Assembly (NCBI RefSeq): GCF_000986785.1
Contig: NZ_LAYY01000024.1
Location: 1-55,277 of the forward strand
DNA length: 55,277 nt
Origin: Mesobacillus campisalis
Lineage (GTDB): Bacteria > Bacillota > Bacilli > Bacillales > Cytobacillaceae
Reading direction: 5' to 3'
A program made the translations under genes and the position numbers. The notes under the pieces are model-generated. The model was not told where the DNA came from, did not search any database, and saw only the letters and a program-made list of their open reading frames with translations. Numbering within the stretch: position 1 is the first letter of the stretch; each line of letters starts with the position of its first letter. Below, piece after piece: positions 25,032 to 32,858 of this stretch.

Positions 25032-25218
25032 GCGGAGAAATTCCGTTTAAGGTATATGAAGGGGCCCTAAAAAGCAGAAATAAGCGGAAAATTTCCAATT
25101 AACTTCTGTTTTAAGGGTTAAATTCATGGATTAAATGAATATAAACGGAAAAACTCCCCTTATATTGCGGGAAATGTTGGTATTTCCCGATTTAAGAGGA
25201 ACTTTTCCGTTTATTTTT
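25032..25218 (+). repeat. Dispersed hairpin-forming intergenic element, copy 1
   Basis: About 187 bases that align end to end with the reverse complement of 53551-53738. Its right part (25142-25213) folds into a long hairpin: arm AAACGGAAAAACTCCCCTTA pairs with its near-complement ending at 25213, enclosing a second stem CGGGAAAT/ATTTCCCG. The left part carries two imperfect palindromes of the form CGGAGAAATTCCG. It contains no coding frame and fills the gap between convergent genes, which would also let it act as a terminator. Confidence 0.85.
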
Positions 25219-25269
25219 ACATCTGAGTAAAAATTTCACAACCGAACGGCCTAGAGTCACCCTTAGTTT

Positions 25270-25752
25270 CTACTCAAGCTCGATTGTTTCATTTATATTA
25301 GCAGAATCCGCTTCCTGGCCTGTCATCCTTTTAAGCATAAATACAGCCTGTTTTGTGATGCTTCCAGTCTCCCAGTATTCGGCTGCTTCGGCATGCACCT
25401 TCACCAGAATCACATTTGGGTCATCATAGGTGGTTTGCATGATTTTTTCATAAGCTGTACTCCAAAGCTCCTTCTTCTTTTCGAGGTCTTCGACTATTTC
25501 CGCCTTGCCGCTGACGGAAACATAGGAATCTCCAACATATGCTACATTGACATCCGCATCCATGAGGAACTCCTGGTATTTATCTGTATCCTTCTTGGTG
25601 AAAAACCAGAGATCCCCGTCAAACTCGACATCCTGGGTTTTCATTGGGCGTGACACCAAGCCCTCGGGTGCCTTGGTTGTCAGCATGGCAGTGTCGATAT
25701 CCTTGATCAGCTCCCTAAGCTTCTCTACTTCTTCCTGATGGTATTTTGACAT
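25270..25752 (-). CDS. General stress protein 26-like pyridoxamine 5'-phosphate oxidase-fold protein
   Basis: 160 residues forming a split-barrel flavin-binding fold (PNPOx-like), with AMLTTKAPEGLVSRPM at the start of the barrel and the late helix IMQTTYDDPNVILVKV. It resembles B. subtilis YdaG/GSP26, a member of the general stress regulon whose substrate is unknown. A SigB-type promoter lies 30 bases upstream, which agrees with that role. ATG 25752 has GAGGTG six bases upstream. Monocistronic. It ends near the dispersed repeat, whose hairpin may terminate it. Confidence 0.87.
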   Translation of the reverse strand: MSKYHQEEVEKLRELIKDIDTAMLTTKAPEGLVSRPMKTQDVEFDGDLWFFTKKDTDKYQEFLMDADVNVAYVGDSYVSVSGKAEIVEDLEKKKELWSTAYEKIMQTTYDDPNVILVKVHAEAAEYWETGSITKQAVFMLKRMTGQEADSANINETIELE

Positions 25753-25781
25753 GAAAATCACCTCACTGTTTTACTTGGACT

Positions 25782-25806
25782 CTACCCTTGGTGCTGCCTT
25801 TTAATC
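25782..25806 (-). promoter_or_regulatory. SigB-type promoter of the GSP26-like gene
   Basis: On the minus strand GATTAA (25801-25806), 13-base spacer, GGGTAG (25782-25787), close to the SigB consensus GTTTAA-N13-15-GGGTAT. Confidence 0.7.
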
Positions 25807-25811
25807 ATGTT

Positions 25812-25839
25812 ATTTAAAAAGACCGCGAGAAACGCGGTC
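25812..25839 (-). terminator. Terminator of the two small genes
   Basis: Perfect stem GACCGCG-TTTCT-CGCGGTC followed on the minus strand by TTTTTAAATA, ten bases after the stop of the 40-residue gene. Confidence 0.85.
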
Positions 25840-25849
25840 TATCTGGGTT

Positions 25850-25972
25850 TTATTTTAATTGGCTTTTTTGCGCCCGCAAGGCGATTTTTTCAAGGCCATT
25901 CTGCGCAAATTCCTGATCGGTTTTGGGCATCGCCTTTTTGTCCTTCAATTCGGTATGTTTATGTTTAGCCAT
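25850..25972 (-). CDS. 40-residue basic protein
   Basis: Small open frame with a perfect RBS (GGAGGTG, six bases before ATG 25972) and a terminator ten bases past the stop. The product is highly charged, begins MAKHKHTELKDKK and ends in Lys, with no hydrophobic stretch. It follows the 71-residue gene by 16 bases, so the two share a transcript. I do not recognise the family; composition (no Cys, no Trp, many Lys, Gln and Ala) would suit a small spore or DNA-associated protein, but nothing proves it. Confidence 0.75.
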   Translation of the reverse strand: MAKHKHTELKDKKAMPKTDQEFAQNGLEKIALRAQKSQLK

Positions 25973-25988
25973 TTTTGACACCTCCAAA

Positions 25989-26204
25989 TTAATAATCTTT
26001 TTGACCTTTTTCTTTTAATGACGCTCTTGCCTGGAGATCTTGCTCTTCGGTCTTTTGAAAACCTTTATCCAGTCTACCGGCATTTTCAATGTCGCCGGAA
26101 GCCTTATATCCGGCAACCTCTGCATTCGATGTGGTACCATAGAGACCCATTCCGCCCAATTCCGAATTGATGTTTCCCTCGCTTCGGTCTATTTTGCGAT
26201 CCAT
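25989..26204 (-). CDS. 71-residue hydrophilic small protein
   Basis: A Gly-, Asp- and Glu-rich protein without cysteine or hydrophobic segments, opening MDRKIDRSEGNINSELGG and containing YKASGDIENAGRLDKGF. It looks natively disordered. GAGGTG lies nine bases before ATG 26204. It is the first gene of a small operon with the 40-residue gene. I do not recognise it. Similar small acidic/basic proteins in Bacillus are often produced in the forespore or under stress, but no such promoter was identified here. Confidence 0.75.
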   Translation of the reverse strand: MDRKIDRSEGNINSELGGMGLYGTTSNAEVAGYKASGDIENAGRLDKGFQKTEEQDLQARASLKEKGQKDY

Positions 26205-26263
26205 GTTTCTTCACCTCGTTTAATAATATAACCAAATTACACAAAAATAACGAAAACAGCTCG

Positions 26264-26851
26264 CTATTCCCGGTTCAGGCTGAACTTATTACTCTTACTC
26301 AAATAGAGGAAAGTGTTCATAATGATTTTGGCGATTAGGGCAGTAAAAGCATAGCCTAAAAAAAGAACAAAGAAGTTCTCCTTTCCTCCAAAATGGAACA
26401 AGCCAAGCCCTACCATCAGCGGTTTCATCACATAGGCGAGTGTAAGGCACAGTCCCAGCATCCAGAGATAATAATTTTTCCCGTGATTCAGCAGATATTG
26501 ATAAAATAGCATATAAATGACAGGAACCAAGGAAGCATCCAGGGTGATGCTTGCTGGCAGAATGGGTATAAGTTTATAAGGGTATGTCCAGTAGCCGTTA
26601 TTGACGCCGAATATATCCGTATAGCCGAAAAAGACATGCACACTATATCCATAAAAACCAAGCAGGAATATTTTTCTTCGGTCTATAAATAAGACAACAA
26701 GGATGAGAGGAATGACAAACAGAGAGAGCACCACCCAAAATTGCCATGTGAAGTAATGGGAGTAATGGGACCAATATTCCACCCACCTCTCATTTTGGAC
26801 AATTTCCGCTTTCCTGATTTGTTCAATGAGTTCCAGCTGTTCACTTTTCAC
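26264..26851 (-). CDS. CBO0543-family membrane protein
   Basis: 195 residues with about five membrane segments after an N-terminal cytoplasmic helix rich in Glu and Arg. Motifs WVEYWSHYSH, DRRKIFLLGFYGYSVHV, YWTYPYKLIPILP and VPVIYMLFYQY are those of small membrane proteins listed as CBO0543 family in Bacilli and Clostridia. The function is unknown; frequency in spore formers suggests a sporulation role (weak inference). The start is GTG at 26851 with GGAGGG six bases upstream. No operon partner is obvious. Confidence 0.75.
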   Translation of the reverse strand: MKSEQLELIEQIRKAEIVQNERWVEYWSHYSHYFTWQFWVVLSLFVIPLILVVLFIDRRKIFLLGFYGYSVHVFFGYTDIFGVNNGYWTYPYKLIPILPASITLDASLVPVIYMLFYQYLLNHGKNYYLWMLGLCLTLAYVMKPLMVGLGLFHFGGKENFFVLFLGYAFTALIAKIIMNTFLYLSKSNKFSLNRE

Positions 26852-27043
26852 CTGAGTCCCTCCATCCTTTTAAAACATGAATTCTCTCTTTATTAGTAAG
26901 TTCATTTTCTCTTCCCTTATTCATCATAGAGGTGATTTCAGCATTTTTAAAATAACGGACATGGTTTGCTCTATCGATAACTGGGTAAGTATCTCTATAA
27001 TCTAGGAAATGATGGAAATCATTGTGTTTAGGGGGAAAAAGTT

Positions 27044-28504
27044 ATGGAACGCAACCATACGATTATGCAATTTTTCGAGTGGCATTTGGAAGCAGACGGC
27101 AAACATTGGCGCCGTCTAAAGGAAAAAGCACCGGAATTGATTGAAAAGGGCATCACCTCTGTCTGGATCCCGCCGGTGACCAAGGCAACGACTGACGAAG
27201 ATAATGGGTACGCCCCTTATGATTTATATGATTTGGGAGAATTTGACCAAAAAAATTCAATCAGGACCAAGTATGGAACAAAGGATGAACTGATTGAGGC
27301 GATTAACGCCTGCCATAATTTCGGCATCAAAGTTTACGTGGATGTTGTGATGAACCATAAAGCCGGTGCGGATGAAACGGAAGTGTTTTCCGTAATTGAA
27401 GTGGATCCAAATAACCGGACGGAGGAAATATCGGAACCGTTTGATATCGAAGGCTGGACAAAGTTTACCTTCCCGGGCCGCGGGGATAAATATTCCTCTT
27501 TTAAATGGGATTTTGGCCATTTCAATGGAACCGATTATGACGAGAAAACAGGTAAATTCGGGGTCTTTAAGATTATCGGCGAGAATAAGGACTGGAACGA
27601 TCATGTGGATGATGAGTTTGGCAATTACGATTATCTCATGTTTGCCAATATAGACTATAACCATCCGGGGGTCAGAGAAGAAATGATTGAATGGGGAAAA
27701 TGGCTGGCCGACACGCTGGATTGTGACGGATACCGGCTAGATGCCATTAAGCATATCAATCACCAGTTTGTCAGGGAGTTTGCCGGCGAAATGCTGAAGC
27801 ACCGCGGTGATGATTTTTATTTTGTCGGCGAATTCTGGAAGCCGGATTTGGAACCTTGCCAGAACTTCCTTGATGAGGTGGATTATCAAATCGACTTGTT
27901 TGATGTTCCCCTCCATTATAAGCTGCATCAGGCTTCTCTTGAGGGGAGTGAGTTCAATTTAACCACCCTGTTTGACGGTACCCTGGTCCACTCCCACCCG
28001 CTTCATGCGGTCACTTTTGTGGACAACCATGACTCACAGCCCCATGAGTCGCTGGAATCATGGGTCCAGGACTGGTTCAAGCCTAGTGCTTATGCCTTGA
28101 TCCTGCTGAGGAAGGATGGCTATCCGGTCCTCTTTTACGGCGATTATTATGGAATAAATGGGCCGGATCCGGAAGACGGGAAACAGGAAATCCTCGACCC
28201 GCTGCTTGAGGCCAGATTCCATAAGGCCTACGGCGAGCAGACGGATTATTTCGACCACCCGAATGTCATCGGCTGGGTCAGGCATGGTGCGGAGGAGATT
28301 GGCCACTCCGGCTGTGCAGTGGTCATTTCCAATGGCGATGAAGGTGAAAAGAGAATGTTCGTAGGGGAACAAAAGGCTGGTGAAGCATGGATTGACCTGA
28401 CGGGGTCGAGAAAGGAACAAATCACCATCGATGAAGATGGCTATGCTGCTTTCCCTGTAAACGGCGGCTCTGTATCTGTTTGGGCGTTTCCTACCAAGGA
28501 ATAG
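27044..28504 (+). CDS. Cytoplasmic alpha-amylase (GH13 subfamily 5)
   Basis: 486 residues, without a signal peptide, matching the B. licheniformis/stearothermophilus type enzyme in length and motifs. Catalytic residues: nucleophile D233 (YRLDAIKH), acid/base E263 (VGEFW) and D330 (FVDNHD). DVVMNHKAGAD (100-110) is conserved region I with calcium ligands. It hydrolyses internal alpha-1,4 links of starch, glycogen or maltodextrin. Lack of a secretion signal means it acts inside the cell, for example on glycogen or imported dextrins. The gene stands alone with a strong terminator; no catabolite-repression site was recognised upstream. Confidence 0.95.
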   Translation: MERNHTIMQFFEWHLEADGKHWRRLKEKAPELIEKGITSVWIPPVTKATTDEDNGYAPYDLYDLGEFDQKNSIRTKYGTKDELIEAINACHNFGIKVYVDVVMNHKAGADETEVFSVIEVDPNNRTEEISEPFDIEGWTKFTFPGRGDKYSSFKWDFGHFNGTDYDEKTGKFGVFKIIGENKDWNDHVDDEFGNYDYLMFANIDYNHPGVREEMIEWGKWLADTLDCDGYRLDAIKHINHQFVREFAGEMLKHRGDDFYFVGEFWKPDLEPCQNFLDEVDYQIDLFDVPLHYKLHQASLEGSEFNLTTLFDGTLVHSHPLHAVTFVDNHDSQPHESLESWVQDWFKPSAYALILLRKDGYPVLFYGDYYGINGPDPEDGKQEILDPLLEARFHKAYGEQTDYFDHPNVIGWVRHGAEEIGHSGCAVVISNGDEGEKRMFVGEQKAGEAWIDLTGSRKEQITIDEDGYAAFPVNGGSVSVWAFPTKE

Positions 28505-28508
28505 AGAA

Positions 28509-28540
28509 AAAAGCTGAATTCCCTGGAATTCAGCTTTTTA
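28509..28540 (+). terminator. Terminator of the alpha-amylase gene
   Basis: AAGCTGAATTCC/GGAATTCAGCTT perfect stem followed by TTTTATG. Confidence 0.9.
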
Positions 28541-28669
28541 TGTACCACTTCCTCCCAATAGAATGGCAAGCATAATTGCTCTATTAGAACATAAGTAATA
28601 GTAGAGTATAAACCTGTTTCCATTTAGCAAGAATGGAAGCATGACGGTTGGGAGAAAGGAGTAATCTTA

Positions 28670-29041
28670 TTGATTTCCTACGGTAAATTTTTGGAATTGG
28701 TTGCTGTTGCTGAACAAATGGGATGTTGTGTCATATATAATCAGAAGAAAAAAGTCACCTTTAATATCAATATGAGTATAACCATCCCTTTATCTACCAC
28801 ATTGGAAAATGCCTATGCACTCGCCCATGAAATCGGCCATCTAATCGATTACGTAAATGGTGAGCTGGATTACGATAATTGGCTGAAGGACCGTTCCTAT
28901 CGTATCCATGCTGAAATGAGTGCCTGGGTTCATGCTTATAAGCTATTGGACAGCCTGGACATTCCCTTGCATAAATGGAAGCATCATGTTCAGGTTAATC
29001 TTGGCACCTACCTGGAATATGATGAAGCGATTCCTCTTTAG
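28670..29041 (+). CDS. ImmA/IrrE-like zinc metallopeptidase-fold protein
   Basis: 123 residues. HEIGHLID near residues 53-60 is an intact HExxH zinc site, and RIHAEMSAW about 25 residues later provides the third ligand (Glu) as in ImmA/IrrE peptidases (COG2856). Such proteins usually cleave a repressor of a mobile element or a stress regulon. Here there is no adjacent HTH repressor gene, so it is a solitary member and its target is unknown. The start is TTG at 28670 with GAAAGGAG eight bases upstream. Confidence 0.8.
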   Translation: MISYGKFLELVAVAEQMGCCVIYNQKKKVTFNINMSITIPLSTTLENAYALAHEIGHLIDYVNGELDYDNWLKDRSYRIHAEMSAWVHAYKLLDSLDIPLHKWKHHVQVNLGTYLEYDEAIPL

Positions 29042-29062
29042 TCCCCGGTATCAAAGGAACAT

Positions 29063-29098
29063 AAAAATGCGTTCATACAGGATGAACGCATTTTTCAT
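29063..29098. terminator. Bidirectional terminator between convergent genes
   Basis: AAAAATGCGTTCAT-ACAG-(G)ATGAACGCATTTTT: long perfect stem with A and T flanks, between the metallopeptidase and the cupin gene. Confidence 0.9.
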
Positions 29099-29100
29099 CT

Positions 29101-29685
29101 TTACCGTTGATGTTCTTCCGCAGCCATTGCGTCTGCTTTCGTACGATGAATGGTCCCAAATGGATGCTGCGGCGGCGCGTAGATGGAATACAGCTTAAGA
29201 GCTTCCCTGCCGGTATTGATCAGGTTATGCCATGTTCCTGCTGGGATGACAATGGCAAAGTTATCGGCAACTCTCCGCTGGAAGTTCAGCTGATTCCTTT
29301 GTTTTCCCATTCGAACGATTCCCTGCCCTTGTTCAATCCGGAGAAATTGATCAAGATGGGGATGAATCTCGAGGCCAATGTCTTCTCCCGGGCCAATGCT
29401 CATCAGTGTAATCTGAAAATGCCGTCCAGTCCATAAGGCCCGGCGGAAGCTGTTGTTCCGCGTCGTTGCCTCTTCTATGTTGACCACAAAAGGATCAGGC
29501 CCGAAATCGGTTCGCTGCCTATTCGCATCCTGAGCTAAATGCCCTGGGCCGGGCGCACTTGCCTGATCAGTGACGAGGCTTTGGGTAAAGCTGTTCCCTC
29601 CATATGGATGCTGAAAATAAGATCCATTGGGATAGTATTGATTATTTGGCAAATACTCATTGTTCCAGTAGGGCTGATAATACAT
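29101..29685 (-). CDS. Cupin-domain protein, probable spore coat-associated
   Basis: 194 residues. The first 45 are rich in Tyr, Asn, Pro and Gln (MYYQPYWNNEYLPNNQYYPN), typical of spore coat proteins. A cupin follows: motif 1 GLEIHPHLDQFLRIEQGQG gives metal ligands H-x-H and E, and motif 2 PAGTWHNLINTG the last His. A candidate SigK promoter about 30 bases upstream supports late mother-cell expression. ATG 29685 has GGAGGG nine bases upstream and is preferred to ATG 29694. It resembles the B. subtilis YrkC type. Enzymatic activity, if any, is unknown. Confidence 0.82.
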   Translation of the reverse strand: MYYQPYWNNEYLPNNQYYPNGSYFQHPYGGNSFTQSLVTDQASAPGPGHLAQDANRQRTDFGPDPFVVNIEEATTRNNSFRRALWTGRHFQITLMSIGPGEDIGLEIHPHLDQFLRIEQGQGIVRMGKQRNQLNFQRRVADNFAIVIPAGTWHNLINTGREALKLYSIYAPPQHPFGTIHRTKADAMAAEEHQR

Positions 29686-29715
29686 TCCTGCCATCCCTCC
29701 CCATTTATCTAGAAT

Positions 29716-29742
29716 CAGCTTATGCCTGCAAGGAGAGAATGT
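29716..29742 (-). promoter_or_regulatory. SigK-type promoter candidate of the cupin gene
   Basis: On the minus strand AC (29741-29742), 16-base spacer, CATAAGCTG (29716-29724), fitting the SigK pattern AC-N16-CATAnnnT. Short motifs such as this occur by chance, so confidence is moderate. Confidence 0.5.
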
Positions 29743-29817
29743 ACATTGGCTATGACAAGATGGGCCTTTACCATCTTTTATAGGTCATAATTGATTTGCC
29801 AAGGATGATTTTAAAGA

Positions 29818-30606
29818 CTACTTATCCCATACTTCTACAAGCGCATCCCTGAAAAGCTTGTCCAAGTGCGGTGTACAATCCGGAATTTTATGATCCAGCG
29901 TTTTTGTATATTCGCGTAGTGTGCAAATTTCATCAGAGAGAAATTCGTTCAGGATTTCTTTTTTTGGATCCAGTTCCAGTTCCTCGCCATCCAGTTTTCT
30001 TTGAAGGAGGTTCTCTATTTCAGCTTTCAGCTCCCCTTCAAGCACGAGTGTGTTCATTAAAACCGGGAATTGCAGCGGCGGAAACCGATGATACTCTTTT
30101 ATATACCTGGCAGCCAAAACGGGTCGAAGCGCATAAAAATATTTTTTTATCCTGACTTCTTCCCCTTCAAGGTATTTCTTATAATTATTGCTGGCCATAT
30201 TGAGGTAATGATGGAGGCAGGAATGGGGAGCAAATATGCTTTTGCCGAGCTCTTTCATCTGATCAATGGTTGAAAAGGCCTGGTGGTACACTATCCCTGA
30301 ATGAAGCCATTCCATTAAAGGCGGATTGGACTTCCTCAGCAGCCGCAATGCTTTCGTTAAGTCCCAGCCGGAAACATCAAGCAAATCATCAATCGGCTCT
30401 TCAATGACATCCCGTTTTGAACCGATTCCCATCGGATCAATGGTGAGATATTGTTCTCTTTTATGTATATAAATAAATCGCACATCATAATCGCTGTCTT
30501 TTGATGGGAACCCCCATGCCCTGCTCCCTGATTCACAGGCGTAAAGAATTTTCACTTCGAAGTCTGACTCAATTTTTTGCAGTGACTTTAAAATGGTACC
30601 CTTCAT
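29818..30606 (-). CDS. Predicted nucleotidyltransferase (YcgL-like, COG3541)
   Basis: 262 residues. GSRAWGF (27-33) and DSDYD (37-41) form the Gly-Ser and Asp-x-Asp signature of the polymerase-beta type nucleotidyltransferase superfamily; the rest is a helical domain. It closely resembles the uncharacterised B. subtilis YcgL. Members of this group have been linked to RNA repair contexts, but their substrate is not established. The ATG at 30606 lies in a short intergenic region and has AAAGGGG upstream. It stands alone. Confidence 0.82.
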   Translation of the reverse strand: MKGTILKSLQKIESDFEVKILYACESGSRAWGFPSKDSDYDVRFIYIHKREQYLTIDPMGIGSKRDVIEEPIDDLLDVSGWDLTKALRLLRKSNPPLMEWLHSGIVYHQAFSTIDQMKELGKSIFAPHSCLHHYLNMASNNYKKYLEGEEVRIKKYFYALRPVLAARYIKEYHRFPPLQFPVLMNTLVLEGELKAEIENLLQRKLDGEELELDPKKEILNEFLSDEICTLREYTKTLDHKIPDCTPHLDKLFRDALVEVWDK

Positions 30607-30682
30607 GGTCTATCCCCTTTCCGCTTGTATTACTTTCCCAATATGGCCAATTTAAAAGGAATCTTGTTCCTTTTGAGCAAAA

Positions 30683-30705
30683 AAAAAGACCCCCCATGGG
30701 CTTAT
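30683..30705 (-). terminator. Terminator candidate of the 107-residue protein gene
   Basis: A short GC stem (AAGCCC with GGGTCTT, imperfect) overlapping the stop codon and followed on the minus strand by nine T. Confidence 0.5.
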
Positions 30706-31025
30706 TTTTTATTATTTACATAATAAAAAACCACTTTTTTTACCTCTTGGAGCATTTTTTTGGCGGAATCCATGTCTTTCATTTCGATGACAAACACGCT
30801 AAGCTTGCTGGCGTATTCCATCTTAGCGGTTTTGTCCAATTCGTTTACTCGTTTCCTGATCAAGGAAAGCAGCTTCTCTTTACTTTTGCTGGACCAAACC
30901 CCGCAGGTGGGAATGTAAATCTTTGCCTCAGGAGTCAAATCTACCTGGTACTGTCCCCAGGGAGTATGGAGGAAATTAAAATAACTTTTCGCCCTTGTTT
31001 GGGTTACATAAGAATCCCACTCCAT
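30702..31025 (-). CDS. Hypothetical protein, 107 residues
   Basis: A basic, soluble protein beginning MEWDSYVTQTRAKSYFNF, with Lys-rich helices toward the C-terminus and no signal peptide. TPWGQYQVDLTPEAKIYIPTCGVW is its most distinctive stretch. I do not recognise the family. ATG 31025 has AAGGAG nine bases upstream; an earlier ATG (31034) has no spacing from the RBS. A TATAAT box lies about 40 bases upstream without a clear -35. Single gene. Confidence 0.7.
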   Translation of the reverse strand: MEWDSYVTQTRAKSYFNFLHTPWGQYQVDLTPEAKIYIPTCGVWSSKSKEKLLSLIRKRVNELDKTAKMEYASKLSVFVIEMKDMDSAKKMLQEVKKVVFYYVNNKK

Positions 31026-31182
31026 GTGAAACATCTCCTTTCATGATTTCAACCCTATTATATCATTTGTTTAATAATTCTGATATGAAATTTTCTGGTA
31101 ATTTCATCTTCCCCTTTTTCCAGCCCCATTCCAAGAAAACATCCTTGTCCTATAAGGTTTTGATGATTGTAACAAATGTCAT

Positions 31183-31207
31183 TTTTAAAACCTTTTAAAA
31201 CGGGTAT
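31183..31207 (+). promoter_or_regulatory. SigB-type promoter of the membrane-anchored small protein gene
   Basis: TTTTAA (31183-31188), 13-base spacer, GGGTAT (31202-31207), close to the SigB consensus GTTTAA-N13-15-GGGTAT; start codon 29 bases downstream. Confidence 0.65.
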
Positions 31208-31235
31208 ATAGCAGAAAAAGAGATGGAGGGGTACT

Positions 31236-31571
31236 ATGAAAAAGTCTACTATTGGTTTGATATCAGCATCCGTGCTAGCGGGCGGCGCTCTGGCATATAC
31301 TGTCGCAAGCAGGAAAAAACAGCAAAAAGAGGAAATGGAGCATAAAGTAGTCACCATTCAGCATGAAGACAAGGAAGTTAAAGTGCTTGAGGATACAGAT
31401 ATGAGAAACAGCGAGAAAATCGACCAGGTGGAAAGTGTCGAGGCGGATCAGGATCCCGCAGAAAAAGGCCTCACCCTGCTGGACTCGGCTTACCGGGCCG
31501 AATGGCAGGCCAACGGCTTTCCTCAAACCCATAAGGAAATGAAAGAGCTTGAAGAAGAAGAAGTAAAATAA
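31236..31571 (+). CDS. Membrane-anchored acidic small protein
   Basis: 111 residues: one N-terminal hydrophobic helix (about 4-22) followed by a basic patch (RKKQQK) and a long acidic, mostly helical tail ending KELEEEEVK. The middle LDSAYRAEWQANGFPQTHKEM is the most conserved-looking part. I do not recognise a named family. GGAGGGG lies six bases before the ATG, and a SigB-type promoter suggests induction by general stress. Its likely place is the cytoplasmic membrane with the tail on one side; function is unknown. Monocistronic with a terminator. Confidence 0.75.
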   Translation: MKKSTIGLISASVLAGGALAYTVASRKKQQKEEMEHKVVTIQHEDKEVKVLEDTDMRNSEKIDQVESVEADQDPAEKGLTLLDSAYRAEWQANGFPQTHKEMKELEEEEVK

Positions 31572-31583
31572 TAGAGATTTAAG

Positions 31584-31610
31584 GAACCCGCTATAAGGCG
31601 GGTTCTTTTT
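31584..31610 (+). terminator. Terminator of the membrane-anchored small protein gene
   Basis: GAACCCGC/GCGGGTTC perfect stem followed by TTTTTAT. Confidence 0.85.
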
Positions 31611-31775
31611 ATGAAACCACCAGAATGGCGTTGACAATCCGAACTTTATCTTGGTACTATTTATATCAGATAATTCATAATTTTCAAAAACAGAGTATTC
31701 GCTCTACATAAGATATTTCTTCATCGCATGAAGGTAAAAGGTGATCATTTATGAGAAATGAAGGAGAGGAAATGA

Positions 31776-32771
31776 ATGGCACTTATTAATTCAGTAACTG
31801 GACCGATTGAAACGTCGGAATTGGGGGTAACCCTCATCCACGAGCATATGCGGGTTCGCTCGGAAGCTGTATTTGTACAGTTTCCCCATTTGTATGATGA
31901 AGAGAAAGAATTTGCAAAAGCAGTGGAGCAAGTGAACAAGGTGAAACGGCTTGGGGTTAAAACCATCTGTGACCCGACGGTTATGGAACTCGGGCGCGAC
32001 ATCCGTTTTATTGAGAGGATTTCACGCGAAACAGGCGTCCAGATTATTGCTGCCACAGGAATCTACTCCTATCATTATATCCCGCCCCACTTCCAGAATC
32101 GTGATATCGACTATATGTCCTCCCTGTTTGTCCGCGATATTGAAGTGGGAATTCAAAACACTTCCATTAAGGCAGGCTTCCTGAAATGTGCGACTGATGC
32201 TCAGGGAGTCACTCCAGATGTTGAAAAAGTGATTCGGGCCGCAGCGCGCGCCCACAAAAAAACAGGTGTGCCCATTATGACCCATTCCCATCCTGGTTCA
32301 GGAACCGGTATTAGCCAACTTGAGATCCTTATCGAGGAAGGTGTTGATCCATCCCGGATTCTCATTGGCCATACTGGTGATACAGATAACCTGGAATATA
32401 TCCTCAGCGTACTTGAATATGGCTGTTTCATTGGAATGGATCGTTATGGTTTAACAGGAGAAGTACCGACTGAGAACCGCAATACCACGGTTATAGAGTT
32501 GGCTAAAAAAGGCTATGCCGATCGCATGTTTCTTTCACAGGATCATTGCTGCACTATTGATTGGTATCCTGAAGACATTCCACAGCAAATGTTCCCGAAG
32601 TGGACCATGAGTTTTGTTCTGGAGGAAGTGATCCCTGAACTTAAAAACAGCGGAGTCACAATTCAACAAATTCAAATGATGATGGTGGACAATGCCCGCC
32701 GCTGGTTTGAAGGAAGCTATGATACTGGAACTTATTCAAAGTCGGAAATACGGGGAGCTGTTTCACAATAG
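31776..32771 (+). CDS. Phosphotriesterase-family protein (lactonase-like)
   Basis: 331 residues forming an amidohydrolase TIM barrel with a binuclear metal site: H22 and H24 (HEHM), K137 (GFLK, the lysine that is carboxylated), H170, H199 (IGHTGDT) and D256 (SQDH). These positions are the same as in the archaeal phosphotriesterase-like lactonase SsoPox. Relatives hydrolyse lactones, including acyl-homoserine lactones, and weakly organophosphates; some bacterial members act on other esters. The exact substrate is not known. The RBS is GAGAGGAAATGA just before ATG 31776. It is monocistronic with a terminator. Confidence 0.88.
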   Translation: MALINSVTGPIETSELGVTLIHEHMRVRSEAVFVQFPHLYDEEKEFAKAVEQVNKVKRLGVKTICDPTVMELGRDIRFIERISRETGVQIIAATGIYSYHYIPPHFQNRDIDYMSSLFVRDIEVGIQNTSIKAGFLKCATDAQGVTPDVEKVIRAAARAHKKTGVPIMTHSHPGSGTGISQLEILIEEGVDPSRILIGHTGDTDNLEYILSVLEYGCFIGMDRYGLTGEVPTENRNTTVIELAKKGYADRMFLSQDHCCTIDWYPEDIPQQMFPKWTMSFVLEEVIPELKNSGVTIQQIQMMMVDNARRWFEGSYDTGTYSKSEIRGAVSQ

Positions 32772-32778
32772 AATGCTA

Positions 32779-32818
32779 AAAAGCTATCCTCCGGGCCATA
32801 GGGAGGATAGCTTTCTTT
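32779..32818. terminator. Terminator after the phosphotriesterase-family gene
   Basis: AAGCTATCCTCC/GGAGGATAGCTT perfect 12-bp stem followed by TCTTTGT; could act from both sides for the convergent operon. Confidence 0.8.
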
Positions 32819-32858
32819 GTGTATCTATTTATCTGTCTATCTACCAAACCGGTTCTTG

